From: Siphonodentalium dalli
Taxonomy: Eukaryota > Mollusca > Scaphopoda > Gadilida > Siphonodentaliidae
Direction of reading: 5' to 3'
DNA length: 64,000 nucleotides
Assembly (NCBI GenBank): GCA_032622095.1
Contig: CP136069.1
Span: forward strand, 84,218,958 to 84,282,957
A model generated the notes under the pieces. The model made no database searches. It had not been told where the DNA came from and worked only from the letters and a program-made list of their open reading frames with translations. The position numbers and the translations under genes were made by a program. Positions 34,569 to 43,442 of the stretch are shown here, piece by piece (position 1 is the first letter of the stretch; each line of letters starts with the position of its first letter).

Positions 34569-34931
34569 TTACAAAATATTTTTAACAACTGCACCTAATG
34601 TTTTGCTAATCAATGGAGCAAGAAATAATAATGGTAAAAAGCCACCTTTTTGATTCAAAATTTTCTTCTTTTGTTGCAAAGGTTTGTTCTTGTCTGCAAG
34701 ATATCTGATATGTTTACGCTTCGAATGTAACTTGCGGTTCTGAGCTTCATTCAGTTTTACATTACCTTTTAAAAGATTTTGACAACATTCTGAAATGCAA
34801 TCCATCACTTGTTTCGGAGCATCGTTGATCATTTTCTTTTTATATGCAGATGGAACTTTACTCATTGCAACAATCAACTCCCCATATTTTTTTATCAGCG
34901 GTATTTTCCGGCTCTTAGTTTTTGAAGGCAT
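34569..34931 (-). CDS. small basic protein with GG motif and hydrophobic tail
   Basis: 120 aa from the ATG at 34931 (a GTG two codons upstream is not needed). Helical basic N-terminal part with a Cys pair (ISECCQN), then 'KKKILNQKGGFLPLLFLAPL' and a hydrophobic C-terminus. The GG junction before a hydrophobic helix resembles the cleavage-site context of adenain-type proteases and membrane-active virion proteins such as adenovirus pVI (inference). The neighbouring 195-aa gene carries the same arrangement, suggesting paralogues. Confidence 0.55.
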   Translation of the reverse strand: MPSKTKSRKIPLIKKYGELIVAMSKVPSAYKKKMINDAPKQVMDCISECCQNLLKGNVKLNEAQNRKLHSKRKHIRYLADKNKPLQQKKKILNQKGGFLPLLFLAPLISKTLGAVVKNIL

Positions 34932-34987
34932 CTTCACAGTCTAAGTAGTTGTCTCAAAATGAGCAGAAAAATTATATGTTTCATCTT

Positions 34988-35575
34988 TTATCTTTTCTGA
35001 TTGAACCATTCTAAAGCTTCGAATGCCGATTTCGATGGATCAGACAACGGCATAAATTTAGAAAATTCAAGATCAATAACTGGTTTTTTTTGTAACGGTT
35101 GATGTTGAGGGTTCTGCTGAGAAGGTATAGGTGTAAATTTAGAATGTTGATTTTGTTGAGTTTGCATCGGTGTAAACTTTGAATGATTTAGAGAAAGCTT
35201 TGTTTTACGTTTAGATTCTTTTTGATTACCCCTTTGTTGTGTTTGCATCAGTGTAATCTTTGAACGTTTTGGAGAAACCTTTGATTTACTTTTAGATTGT
35301 CTACCAGTTTGTTCAAATGAATTTTTCAAAAGACTTCTAATTAAAACTCCCCCAAGGAACCCACTACCACCTCGTTGTAAAATTAATTTGCGTTTTGTTT
35401 CCATATCAGTTGATCGATCAGAGATTTTTTTAAGAACATTTTTATTTCTCTGAAAAAACTTTTTTGTCTGTGATGGTAATTTCCAATCATGTTCAAGAAA
35501 TAATTCAGCTGCAAAAGTGAAGAAATTTATAATTTGTGACAGTTCATCATGACTAAACATCTCGGTGGACGACAT
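34988..35575 (-). CDS. GG-motif basic virion-type protein, 195 aa
   Basis: Start taken at the ATG at 35575 (MSSTEMFSHDELS); the longer reading starts at TTG. N-terminal helical domain to about residue 70, then 'KLILQRGGSGFLGGVLIRSL', a counterpart of the 'ILNQKGGFL' motif in the downstream 120-aa protein. Next comes a basic, Gln-rich region with three repeats of a 'SKFTPMQTQQ'-like segment. Charge and repeats suggest a DNA-binding, disordered tail. Probably a virion core or scaffold precursor processed by the protease (inference). Confidence 0.5.
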   Translation of the reverse strand: MSSTEMFSHDELSQIINFFTFAAELFLEHDWKLPSQTKKFFQRNKNVLKKISDRSTDMETKRKLILQRGGSGFLGGVLIRSLLKNSFEQTGRQSKSKSKVSPKRSKITLMQTQQRGNQKESKRKTKLSLNHSKFTPMQTQQNQHSKFTPIPSQQNPQHQPLQKKPVIDLEFSKFMPLSDPSKSAFEALEWFNQKR

Positions 35576-35608
35576 GGTTCTAAAATGAAAAAGTAACAAC
35601 AACTGAAT

Positions 35609-36259
35609 TTATACTTTTGAATAAATGACAGGACCTCGGTCATTAGCTGTCAACCATTTATGGAAAATATCAGTTCTAATTCGCAAATAATTTTCTGTTC
35701 TAGGATGAAAATCTACTAAAATATATCCATGATTTATTGAAGTTGCATCTTCGTATGCTTGTTTCAAATGATTGGTTTGCATTTGATGAGCCAAAACTTT
35801 TATTTGATTTTTATCTCGAACGCTTTGAAATAAAACCATGTAGTGTGCATTCAAACTTATAGTTCTGCTACTTTTTGATTTTTGGAACATGTTTTGAGTA
35901 ATGTAAATTATTGAAGCATTTCGATGATGACCTTTTCTAGTAAACCAAAGCATTATTTTGTCTTCATCTTGTTCCCCCATCATGTCATCGAAAACAACAA
36001 GATGAGGAAATGATTTATCTGATACAATTTCCTCATCATCGTCTGGAATACCATCGATAAACTCAACGTTATCAATTTCTTTTATACGATTGTATGTGTC
36101 TTGCCATTCTTTGTAACACCAAACTATTTTCTTTGGTGGTGTTTGGAATAAATCGTGTTTAAATTCAATAACTTTTTTAACAAATTCTGTTTTACCTGAT
36201 CCACTAGGTCCGCTGATAAAGAAATTACACGGATGTTGGAAAAGTAAAGATTCTTCCAT
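35609..36259 (-). CDS. ATP: FtsK/HerA (A32)-type genome packaging ATPase
   Basis: 216 aa, ATG at 36259. Walker A 'GPSGSGKTEF' at residues 17-26, Walker B 'HLVVFDDMM' at 86-94, and a downstream 'SIIYITQNMF' sensor-like strand. This is the compact packaging ATPase shared by Polintons, virophages and nucleocytoplasmic viruses; it would pump the element's DNA into preformed capsids. Length matches the short Polinton forms. It lies between the 216-aa unknown (33 nt) and the GG-motif gene. Confidence 0.9.
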   Translation of the reverse strand: MEESLLFQHPCNFFISGPSGSGKTEFVKKVIEFKHDLFQTPPKKIVWCYKEWQDTYNRIKEIDNVEFIDGIPDDDEEIVSDKSFPHLVVFDDMMGEQDEDKIMLWFTRKGHHRNASIIYITQNMFQKSKSSRTISLNAHYMVLFQSVRDKNQIKVLAHQMQTNHLKQAYEDATSINHGYILVDFHPRTENYLRIRTDIFHKWLTANDRGPVIYSKV

Positions 36260-36292
36260 GTTGTCACTTTGATGTCTAATCAGAGAGTGAAC

Positions 36293-36943
36293 TTAACGAC
36301 GTGTGAATTTAGTTCTTAAAGAGAAATCTCCAAAGCTGTAAATATTTCCATACATTTCAATAATCCAATTATTATAGTCTTCTATTCTTCTGTACTTTGT
36401 TCTGTAAATATAAAAATCATCCCCCAAAATGTTTTGAATTTTTGCATGTGTTGACATTTTTTTTGTTAACAAATACCCATAGATCCTAGGAGCTGATTCA
36501 AAAGTTCCCCCAGCAAGAGGAAAATGATCTTCATACTTTGTATAATGAATATAGTCATGTTCATCAAAAGTTCCTAAATCTAAATCTAAATGGGGTTGAT
36601 CACCACCAAATATCCAAAAATCAGATATTTTTTCAATGAGAAAAAATGTTTTGAATTTAATAAATGATTCAATATATTTTTGAGAGAAATGAGAAGATAT
36701 ACTTGACTCAAGATAGGCCAATCTCTGTAAACATTCGCCGACATCACAGCATCGTAGTATTGCTTTCTTTTCTCTTTCAAACCAGACTTCTTGTAATTCC
36801 TTCTTTATCTCTGGAATAAGCGTTGACTGTGCCACCAAATATCCATAAATCTTCTCAGCAATTTCTGGAGGTACTACTCCTGCCAACATCTTGACATGAA
36901 ATGACTCAACATCTCCATCCGTATGGATATGTATGAATACCAT
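36293..36943 (-). CDS. unknown Polinton protein, 216 aa
   Basis: Start set at the ATG at 36943; a longer reading to 36997 begins with GTG and lies within polymerase coding sequence. It overlaps the 3' end of the polymerase gene by 38 nt. Mixed alpha/beta composition, two adjacent Cys residues (ILRCCDVGECLQRL) and aromatic-rich segments 'DFWIFGGDQPHLDLDLGTFD' and 'YNNWIIEMYGNIYSFGDF'. I recognise no domain. Position directly after polymerase suggests an early or replication-linked role, for example terminal-protein or single-strand binding; this is speculation. Confidence 0.5.
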   Translation of the reverse strand: MVFIHIHTDGDVESFHVKMLAGVVPPEIAEKIYGYLVAQSTLIPEIKKELQEVWFEREKKAILRCCDVGECLQRLAYLESSISSHFSQKYIESFIKFKTFFLIEKISDFWIFGGDQPHLDLDLGTFDEHDYIHYTKYEDHFPLAGGTFESAPRIYGYLLTKKMSTHAKIQNILGDDFYIYRTKYRRIEDYNNWIIEMYGNIYSFGDFSLRTKFTRR

Positions 36944-39900
36944 TGACGAGTTTTCGTTTTGTGTACACCGATCTGAAAGTTTTGGTTTGACACTCACTAA
37001 TCAGTTGATGGTTCTTTTGTCTTTTAATTCTGGAAGGATACTCAACAACAGTTTTGAAATTTTCACGATCATTAACACATTGTACCATTGTTTCAAAATT
37101 AACTTTTTGACTTGTGCTGTAATCAAGAGTGATACCTTTTACCTTACATTTGGTGTATCTTCTCCCATCTTTGATGTATTCATATCCGTAGTTCTTTGGC
37201 CCAAGTCCAACAAATTTGACAATCTTTGCATCTGGATGTTCGTCGCTCCATTTCCCCAATCTTCCTTCGATAGTTTTGATGTTCTTCTTTGATGGATCAC
37301 TGACATACATACAGCTGTCTGTATCAAAATACAGCACTCTATCTCCAAGTTTTTTAAAAACTTTATACAATTGTAATCTTGCATACGCTGTAACAAAAGA
37401 AGCAACAACAACATTTGCTGAATGATGAGGTTCAATATTATCTAAAATATCAACATAATTTACCAGAATGAATTTGTCACCATCAAGAAGTGTAACATTT
37501 TGAACAATTATATTGTTACTAGTAAGCAATTCAAAATAACGTGATGGTTTATCCACATACTCTGTTTTTGACATAAGATTTCTTTGTGCATTCTTACCCC
37601 ATATACAATTAATCATAATTTTAGATATTTGGCGTTTTCCTGGATTCTTCTCGATGTTCTCCAATTTTATACCCTCAGCTGCATAATAATCCTGTACAAA
37701 CTTTTGCTTCTGTTCTTCTGTCTCAACACCAAATGGATAACCACTACATTCCTGTTTGATCTTTAGATGTTTGTCGATATAGGATTTGTATATTTCATCT
37801 GTCCAATCTGTCCAATGCCAAATTTGGTACACATCAAGTATTTTGTAGCCAACATCCATTGCTTTGAATAATTCTGGCGTGGTCCACACTCCGGTTATAG
37901 CTCGATCTTCTTCTGAATGGTTACATGCCTCGTTCTCATTGATGGCACAAGTGTTGCACAGAGTAAAAACCATTTTCTTGTTACAATGAATCGGTAGAAC
38001 TGGAATATACAATTTCGATGGTGGTAAAATTGTACATTTAACAAGCCCCGCATAGTCTCTAATGTGTTCTTGATCGATCTGCTCTTGGCTCAAAATTTCT
38101 GGATGTCCAACAGGGTAGAATTTATATTTGTTGCAAAATGGATACAACGAACACACATCGATGAACTTGATTTCTTTTGTGGAATCTTGATCAATTTCCT
38201 CGTACAATTTGATGGCATTTGTACGTCCACCAAACAATGCTTCTCTTGGCAAAATGGGGTCTCGATGTTTGTAGAAAGATTCCATTTGTTGTTTGAATTT
38301 CACATCCGATTTCATTCTTTCGTCGATCTGATGCTCCCAAATTGATTCAACTCTGTAACCAAGACTTTCCAGTTCATCTTTCTTCTGTTGAGTTCTTGTA
38401 TATAATTCTTCCATGGTGAGCATCGTATAGGGATTCTTGTATTGTCTGTTGTTGTAACATTTTGGACATCCATGAAACAGACATCCATTCATCTCAAAAA
38501 CTGTTCTTGTGGCTTCCTCATATCCATCGACGTAGTGTCCACCAATCTTGATTTCTCCTCCATTCAAAGCATGCTTGATTGTTATCATACGTGACAATGA
38601 TATATGTTGAAGCCAACGTATCGCTTTCATGGAATAGTTTTTAGCACATGGGTATCCACCATCTGGAATGATTCCAATTGTTTTCTCTGGCATTGAATTC
38701 TTCCTCCATGCCAAATTGCAAACTTGCGCCAATGTTATTGACTCAATGAACGGGTCAATCTGTTCTGTTTCCAATATGTATTTCCTGAATTTTCCACATC
38801 CACGGCGAAGAATATCCACGTCTGATTTGCAGTACTTCTCCATCTCTTCTTGGAAGTTGAATATCACGTAATTTTCTATTTTCTCATTGTACCATTCAAA
38901 GAATTTCTCTCGATTTTCCACGCTCATCATGTCTGGTTTGTAGTAATCAGAAGCCAAGTAATGTCCAATGTAATTTTGAAACTTTGGTGAATTCGCCCAA
39001 TGTGGAAAGTGTCCTTTCGCCATCTCATTCAGCTGAAAAGTTTGTGGAAACTTTGAAAGCGGCATCATCAGAAAACTCAGAGAATCAATAACTTTCACGC
39101 TGTTGCATTTTAAACTGAGAATCTTGTTTCCATTCATGATCAGTTCTGGTTTATGAATTCCACTTTGTATGAGTGCTTGAAGTAGAAACTGTGCATCGTA
39201 TCCCTGAGCATTATGTGCTATTGCAACACATCCTTTGTGATCTTGGTGGAATAACCAGTTTGTGAAGTCTGTTAAAACGTTGTCACCCTTGAATACAAAT
39301 TCTCTGGAATCCGGTCCGCATGTTTCACATTTTTCTTCGATTGGTTTGCACATGCAATCTCCACAAGCGGTATGTGCAACACAGAAGTTTGGAATATGAA
39401 CACCTGTGTCTTGTCTGCATTCAAAGTCAAAGAATACATATGGAATCTTTGCAGGTTTCTTTTCCGGTGATTCATATTTTGGAATGTAGCACCTGTGATC
39501 TGCTTCAACGATTTCTTTGCAATGTTTGCATTTCTTCAACCCCGCACATATATGTCTGCTTGATTTATTGATGAGAATTTCTTCATCACAATTGTTGCAT
39601 AGTTGAACCAAATCACATATTTTTCTTTTCTGTTTTCCTTCCGTCTTCAAATGGTTGTCGAAACATGATTTACTTCTGAATGATCGTCGACACGTTCTAC
39701 ACTTCACCCAATTTGTGAAATTACACGGTGTCAATGACCAGCATGCACAAACAAATCTGCATCGATGATCGCCACGCATATGGAATCCAATGTCGCAGAA
39801 TTCGCAGTAGTAGCTGGTGCCTAGAAATCCTTTGATTGATGTTATGGTGTCGAAGTGATTGTTGTTGTAGTAGATGTGTACACATTTGCTATCCGAACAC

Positions 39901-41015
39901 ATTTCTGCAGGTTCAAATAGAAATCCAGCGCCAGCAAATTCATTGTGAATTTTCACAACATATTCTGGATACAATATTTCTTGAATCTTGTGGAACTCAT
40001 TGATACTGCAAACTGTATCGTGTGGAATGCCAGCACGGTTGAGTAGATTTTTTGCTGCATCTGTTTGTGCTGTGTATATTGATTGTCTTATTCTTTTCCA
40101 TATCTTTGACCAGCACGCAGATCCATCACTATCTGCCTTACACATTCCGACGACAATAGATCTTGCCATACACATAACATCATCAGCATTTTCAATCCGG
40201 ACAATACTTCTTTTTACTTTTGTCAGCTTGTTCTTGTCTGCAAATGGTCCATAATGTAGTGAGTGTCGTGTACCACCTTCCGGAATATCTGTAACGAAGA
40301 TTTCGAAATTGAGTGCACCGTCATGAATTGTAAAGGCTGCATTTGATTGAACCACATTTTGAATATTATCCATGAGTGTCCCACCATTCAATTCACTGGC
40401 TTTTGTGAATGGAATGAAAATGCTCATATCAAGTCCTGGATGATTTATCGTAACTCTGATTCTTGTCTTCTCATTTGCTGAACATTTCTGTTTCAATTCT
40501 TCTGTCAACTTCTCAAATATCTCTGGAATGTTTTCGATTGGATCTGTAAATTTCTCGAATTTCACACCAAATTGTCGTGATGCTGATTTAAATTTTCTGG
40601 AAAATTTCTCCGAGTTCAGCTCCATTTTGAAATATTTTGTTGGATTGAACACAACACGCTCTCTAGCCAGACTTCTCTTTCTCTTCCCACCAATTTCTCT
40701 ATTCTGTCTTCGACCGCGTCCAATCTGCCCATCACTAGAACTTTCTTCACTTTCTGCCCTATCAGTTTCCATATCGCTCTCTTCACTTTCTGCCTCATCA
40801 GTTTCCATATCGCTCTCTTCACTTTCTGCCCTATCAGTTTCCATATCGCTCTCTTCACTTTCTGCCTCATCAGTTTCCATATCGCTCTCTTCACTTTCTA
40901 CCTTATCAGTTTCCATATCGCTCTCTTCAATAACTGCAGGCCTTGGTCTTTTTCTAACAATATCTTCTTCGCTGGCGGCGTCGTCTGAAACAGGTCTTTT
41001 AATTCTCTTAAACAT
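36906..41015 (-). CDS. POLB: protein-primed family B DNA polymerase
   Basis: 1369 aa from the ATG at 41015; an 8-codon upstream extension starts at TTG and is rejected. N-terminus: basic nuclear-localisation-like 'KRIKRP' and 'RKRPRP', then an acidic region of repeated SDMETD-type units (about 32-92). A Cys/His-rich region lies at about 400-515. 3'-5' exonuclease motifs: FDFE (529-532), HNAQGYDAQF (601-610), YCKSDVDIL (728-736). The 'NGCLFHGCPKC' motif (843-853) is typical of Polinton polymerases. Polymerase motifs: DVCSLYP (953-959), KIMINCIWGK (1132-1141), YFDTDS (1229-1234). It replicates the linear element by protein priming at the termini. All catalytic residues are intact. The first 32 residues are shared with the divergent zinc-knuckle gene. 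Confidence 0.95.
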   Translation of the reverse strand: MFKRIKRPVSDDAASEEDIVRKRPRPAVIEESDMETDKVESEESDMETDEAESEESDMETDRAESEESDMETDEAESEESDMETDRAESEESSSDGQIGRGRRQNREIGGKRKRSLARERVVFNPTKYFKMELNSEKFSRKFKSASRQFGVKFEKFTDPIENIPEIFEKLTEELKQKCSANEKTRIRVTINHPGLDMSIFIPFTKASELNGGTLMDNIQNVVQSNAAFTIHDGALNFEIFVTDIPEGGTRHSLHYGPFADKNKLTKVKRSIVRIENADDVMCMARSIVVGMCKADSDGSACWSKIWKRIRQSIYTAQTDAAKNLLNRAGIPHDTVCSINEFHKIQEILYPEYVVKIHNEFAGAGFLFEPAEMCSDSKCVHIYYNNNHFDTITSIKGFLGTSYYCEFCDIGFHMRGDHRCRFVCACWSLTPCNFTNWVKCRTCRRSFRSKSCFDNHLKTEGKQKRKICDLVQLCNNCDEEILINKSSRHICAGLKKCKHCKEIVEADHRCYIPKYESPEKKPAKIPYVFFDFECRQDTGVHIPNFCVAHTACGDCMCKPIEEKCETCGPDSREFVFKGDNVLTDFTNWLFHQDHKGCVAIAHNAQGYDAQFLLQALIQSGIHKPELIMNGNKILSLKCNSVKVIDSLSFLMMPLSKFPQTFQLNEMAKGHFPHWANSPKFQNYIGHYLASDYYKPDMMSVENREKFFEWYNEKIENYVIFNFQEEMEKYCKSDVDILRRGCGKFRKYILETEQIDPFIESITLAQVCNLAWRKNSMPEKTIGIIPDGGYPCAKNYSMKAIRWLQHISLSRMITIKHALNGGEIKIGGHYVDGYEEATRTVFEMNGCLFHGCPKCYNNRQYKNPYTMLTMEELYTRTQQKKDELESLGYRVESIWEHQIDERMKSDVKFKQQMESFYKHRDPILPREALFGGRTNAIKLYEEIDQDSTKEIKFIDVCSLYPFCNKYKFYPVGHPEILSQEQIDQEHIRDYAGLVKCTILPPSKLYIPVLPIHCNKKMVFTLCNTCAINENEACNHSEEDRAITGVWTTPELFKAMDVGYKILDVYQIWHWTDWTDEIYKSYIDKHLKIKQECSGYPFGVETEEQKQKFVQDYYAAEGIKLENIEKNPGKRQISKIMINCIWGKNAQRNLMSKTEYVDKPSRYFELLTSNNIIVQNVTLLDGDKFILVNYVDILDNIEPHHSANVVVASFVTAYARLQLYKVFKKLGDRVLYFDTDSCMYVSDPSKKNIKTIEGRLGKWSDEHPDAKIVKFVGLGPKNYGYEYIKDGRRYTKCKVKGITLDYSTSQKVNFETMVQCVNDRENFKTVVEYPSRIKRQKNHQLISECQTKTFRSVYTKRKLVNGIHTYPYGWRC

Positions 41016-41306
41016 TTTTGTCTTGAGTTTTGTCAGCAAAAAATATTGCGACTGGCTTCTTCAGAGTTGAAGTGTAAAGTGTAGAATTACACCTGCTTTT
41101 ATAGCATTCGCGATGAAAATGCTATAAAAGCAGATGTAATTCTACACTTTACACTTCAACTCCGAAGAAGCCAGTCGCAATATTTTTTGCTGACAAAACT
41201 CAAGACAAAAATGTTTAAGAGAATTAAAAGACCTGTTTCAGACGACGCCGCCAGCGAAGAAGATATTGTTAGAAAAAGACCAAGGCCTGCAGTTATTGAA
41301 GAGAGC
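40920..41306. promoter_or_regulatory. 387-bp palindromic bidirectional promoter and shared 5' coding region
   Basis: Two ~190-bp inverted arms centred at 41113 are almost identical, with a small unpaired centre (cgcgatga) and very few mismatches. Each arm holds a TATAAAAG box (41123-41130 plus; 41096-41103 minus), then about 80 bp of leader, then the first 32 codons of a gene. Polymerase B runs left and the zinc-knuckle gene runs right. Identity ends abruptly at gagagc/gctctc. Third codon positions match as well, pointing to gene conversion or DNA-level constraint. Confidence 0.85.
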
Positions 41307-41813
41307 TATATTGAGCTACATAAAGAAGATTCAAAAAAATCTACACAGCCACAGACTAGAAAAATTCAAGATAATCTTGTCGAAATGAGACAGATCTCTG
41401 CCAATTTGTTTAAACTTTGTAACAAAATGCAATGGCAAGAGAAACAAGAGAAAAACAAAGCTGATAAAAATTGGAAACCGCCATATGGTTACTGTTACAA
41501 ATGCGGACAAGAATCCCATTGGTCCTTCCATTGTAAAACAGATTTCGGCGACAAAAAAAATGTGAAAACTATACAAAAATGTCTACAAGCAGTAACAATA
41601 CAAGAACAAAATGCAGATATCAAAACTGAAGAGATGTCTACAACATCAGATGTTTTCAAACAACCCCGACCTGTTGATCCTACGAATGATTCACAGAACA
41701 AATCTGAAGATAAAAATCCAGATTTTGAAAATTCCAAGAAAACTTCCAAGAAAAAGAAGCTGAGACCATTCTACATTCCAAAAACAGATAAACGAATCGA
41801 TACAAACATTTGA
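41211..41813 (+). CDS. CCHC zinc-knuckle protein sharing polymerase N-terminus
   Basis: 200 aa from the ATG at 41211 (the upstream TTG reading is rejected). Residues 1-32 equal the start of polymerase B and include 'KRIKRP' and 'RKRPRP', probable nuclear signals. A single retroviral Gag-type zinc knuckle, 'CYKCGQESHWSFHC' (C-x2-C-x4-H-x4-C, about residues 94-107), follows a coiled, polar helix. The C-terminal half is Lys/Asp/Ser-rich and ends in a basic stretch (KKTSKKKKLRPF). Likely a nuclear single-strand nucleic-acid-binding protein, perhaps assisting replication together with the polymerase (inference). A 3' AATAAA lies near 41830. Confidence 0.7.
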   Translation: MFKRIKRPVSDDAASEEDIVRKRPRPAVIEESYIELHKEDSKKSTQPQTRKIQDNLVEMRQISANLFKLCNKMQWQEKQEKNKADKNWKPPYGYCYKCGQESHWSFHCKTDFGDKKNVKTIQKCLQAVTIQEQNADIKTEEMSTTSDVFKQPRPVDPTNDSQNKSEDKNPDFENSKKTSKKKKLRPFYIPKTDKRIDTNI

Positions 41814-41828
41814 AAATTATGTTGTGTG

Positions 41829-41918
41829 AATAAATTATGAATTGAACAATCGTGTTTTGTTTTTTTCAGCTATGAAAGAGTAACCTTTTGGGGAATGTGG
41901 GTGGCCCTGAAAAGGGCC
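41829..41918. repeat. shared flank Z, copy 1
   Basis: About 90 bp closely matching 43577-43669: 'gaataaa.tat.aattgaacaatcgtg', 'tttttcagc.atgaaagagta' and 'accttttgggg' occur in the same order. It ends in the histone-type hairpin of the following minus-strand gene and holds a plus-strand AATAAA for the preceding plus-strand gene. Confidence 0.75.
41903..41918 (-). terminator. histone-type 3' stem-loop for the 120-aa gene
   Basis: Minus strand: AAAAC-GGCCCT-TTTC-AGGGCC-ACCCACA, 19 nt past the stop at 41938. Six-base stem, UUUC loop, A-rich 5' flank and ACC 3' flank all fit the replication-dependent histone element. The downstream 'CCCCAAAAGGTTACTCTTTC' is kept in the second cassette and may take the place of the U7-binding element. 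Confidence 0.75.
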
Positions 41919-41937
41919 GTTTTTTCTTTTCCAGAAT

Positions 41938-42300
41938 TCATAAAAATTCTGCCAAATCAGGATATATCCCGTTGGGATTAATTGTCACAGACCAAGTAGG
42001 ATTTGATCTGTGCGCCGCAGCAGCCTGAGCGAAGCTGTCAATTGCTGCATTGCACAGATCTTTCTTCGAGATCTGTGACAAGATCTCCACGAGATCAAGA
42101 TTGCTTGATTCTTGATTCTTGATTGCTTGATCGCATACTTCAGGCGATGGTCGTCGCCGAGCCAGAAAATCTCTTAGCATCTGTTTCTGTACCACCTTTT
42201 GTTCAGGAGAATCCTGCCATTTCCTATATGTTCTTATTTTCGTCTCCTCTGAATCTCTCTTCCTCCATAACTTCTTGATAAATTTCTTTAACGACGGCAT
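41938..42300 (-). CDS. cassette 1 minus gene, basic 120-aa protein
   Basis: ATG at 42300. Strongly basic amphipathic start 'MPSLKKFIKKLWRKRD', a helical Arg-rich middle (FLARRRPSP), and a neutral C-terminus with an Ala-rich helix (SFAQAAAAH) ending 'PDLAEFL'. No family recognised. A TATA-like box (TATAAAAATA on the minus strand, about 42332-42341) lies about 35 bp upstream. It shares promoter and 3' end architecture with the gene at 43692 but not its sequence. Confidence 0.55.
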   Translation of the reverse strand: MPSLKKFIKKLWRKRDSEETKIRTYRKWQDSPEQKVVQKQMLRDFLARRRPSPEVCDQAIKNQESSNLDLVEILSQISKKDLCNAAIDSFAQAAAAHRSNPTWSVTINPNGIYPDLAEFL

Positions 42301-43196
42301 AATGAATGAAGTTCACTGAAAAAGTGAAAATATTTTTATACATTTGACACGGGCGTCAATGAAATCACATGTCGCGTTGGCGTTAAAATTGACAAATGTT
42401 TCCTGACGTTGTGTTTTTTCAGAACCGGATCAACATGCATATTTTTCTTGATCATTATTGCATAGCGATCAAACAAATGTTTTTAATTTCGTTAGATCAT
42501 TATCTATTATTTGGTACACATGATTGATATATTTGTTACCTCGTTAGGCAAATATGGAATGTTTTTCTAGTTTTTGTTTTTGGAATTGTACATATTTTAT
42601 ACATAAAACTGAACACAAGATTGTTACACGGGCGTCAATGAAATCACATAATACTTTGGCGTTAAAATTGACAAATATTTCCTGACGTTGTGTTTTTTCA
42701 GAACCGGATCAACATGCATATTTTTCTTGATCATTATTGCATAGCGATCAAACAAATGTTTTTAATTTCGTTAGATCATTATCTATTATTTGGTACACAT
42801 GATTGATATATTTATTACCTCGTTAGGCAAATATGGAATGTTTTTCTAGTTTTTGGTTTTGGAATTGTACATATTTTATACATAAAAACTGAACACAAGA
42901 AACATACTGAACATTTTTCTTCATCATTACAATTGATAACTTTACTTGGTCATCGTTTATGAACGAAGATGAATTCATATGTTAAAACATCTTAATTAAT
43001 TGCGTATACTATCATGAATTTAATCTATAACATATCGAAATAGTAAAACTAACAGATAATGCACTGTAAAGAAACACAACGCCCGGAAACATTTGTCATT
43101 TTTAATGCCAACGTGACATGTGATTTCTCTACCGCCCGCGCAATCGTGATATATGTTCAAACACGGCCGTGAACAATTTTTATTCTGCATTCAAAG
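42301..43196. promoter_or_regulatory. cassette 1 bidirectional promoter with 279-bp duplication
   Basis: The region between divergent genes. A block starting 'acacgggcgtcaatgaaatc' at 42347 is repeated at 42626 (period 279 bp) and again in cassette 2 at about 44238. An inverted counterpart lies near 43075-43160 (arms 'aaatcacatgtc..gttggc' against 'gccaacgtgacatgtgattt'). The left TATA is at about 42332-42341 (minus) and a gatatatg box lies at about 43147 (plus). The plus-gene leader ends attcaaagATG, as in cassette 2. Confidence 0.7.
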
Positions 43197-43385
43197 ATGT
43201 CCGAAATCCCCGAACCGTTGATGTCTATACTAAGAGGAACGATAGGGCTAACACCCCAGATAATGCGGGCCGGACACGCAAAAGAAGTAACCGCCAGTGC
43301 AAAACTGGTTATGCAAATATGCAAAAAACAACAACGTTGGAACAAAAGCAAAAGTCTCAAAAGAAAATCGTGGCGTGAACTTTGA
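43197..43385 (+). CDS. cassette 1 plus gene, 62-aa basic protein
   Basis: ATG at 43197, chosen because its leader (attcaaagATG) equals that of the cassette 2 plus gene at 44805. A competing frame at 43169-43378 lacks this. Hydrophobic/helical first half (PLMSILRGTIGLTPQIM), then a Lys/Arg-rich tail (KSKSLKRKSWREL). Not recognised. Two histone-type hairpins follow 13 nt after the stop. It could be a small nuclear or antagonist peptide; no function is claimed. Confidence 0.5.
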   Translation: MSEIPEPLMSILRGTIGLTPQIMRAGHAKEVTASAKLVMQICKKQQRWNKSKSLKRKSWREL

Positions 43386-43398
43386 TGCCATACAAAAC

Positions 43399-43442
43399 GG
43401 CCCTTCTCAGGGCCAAAAACAAAAACGGTCCTTTTCAGGACC
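43399..43442 (+). terminator. tandem histone-type 3' stem-loops
   Basis: First hairpin 43399-43414: AAAAC-GGCCCT-TCTC-AGGGCC-AAAA. Second 43427-43442: AAAAAC-GGTCCT-TTTC-AGGACC-AACCAA. The second differs by a compensated C-to-T/G-to-A base pair, which argues that the RNA stem is under selection. A purine-rich tract 'caaaaagaaaaac' follows 14-26 nt later, like a histone downstream element. Confidence 0.75.

Noticed and set aside
41016-41039. 8-codon N-terminal extension of polymerase B (and of the zinc-knuckle gene at 41187)
   Set aside because: It starts with TTG; a good ATG follows at 41015 (and 41211) in each arm of the palindrome.
40528-41070. 180-codon plus-strand frame opposite polymerase B
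   Set aside because: Antisense shadow of the acidic repeat region; Ser/Leu repeats arise from the repeated coding DNA.
41887-41918. Bacterial rho-independent terminators
   Set aside because: The GC stem plus T-run in places looks similar, but the setting is an animal genome and the loop and flanks match the histone element exactly.
43169-43378. 69-codon plus-strand frame overlapping the 62-aa gene
   Set aside because: The other frame starts at an ATG whose leader matches cassette 2; only one of the two is likely real.
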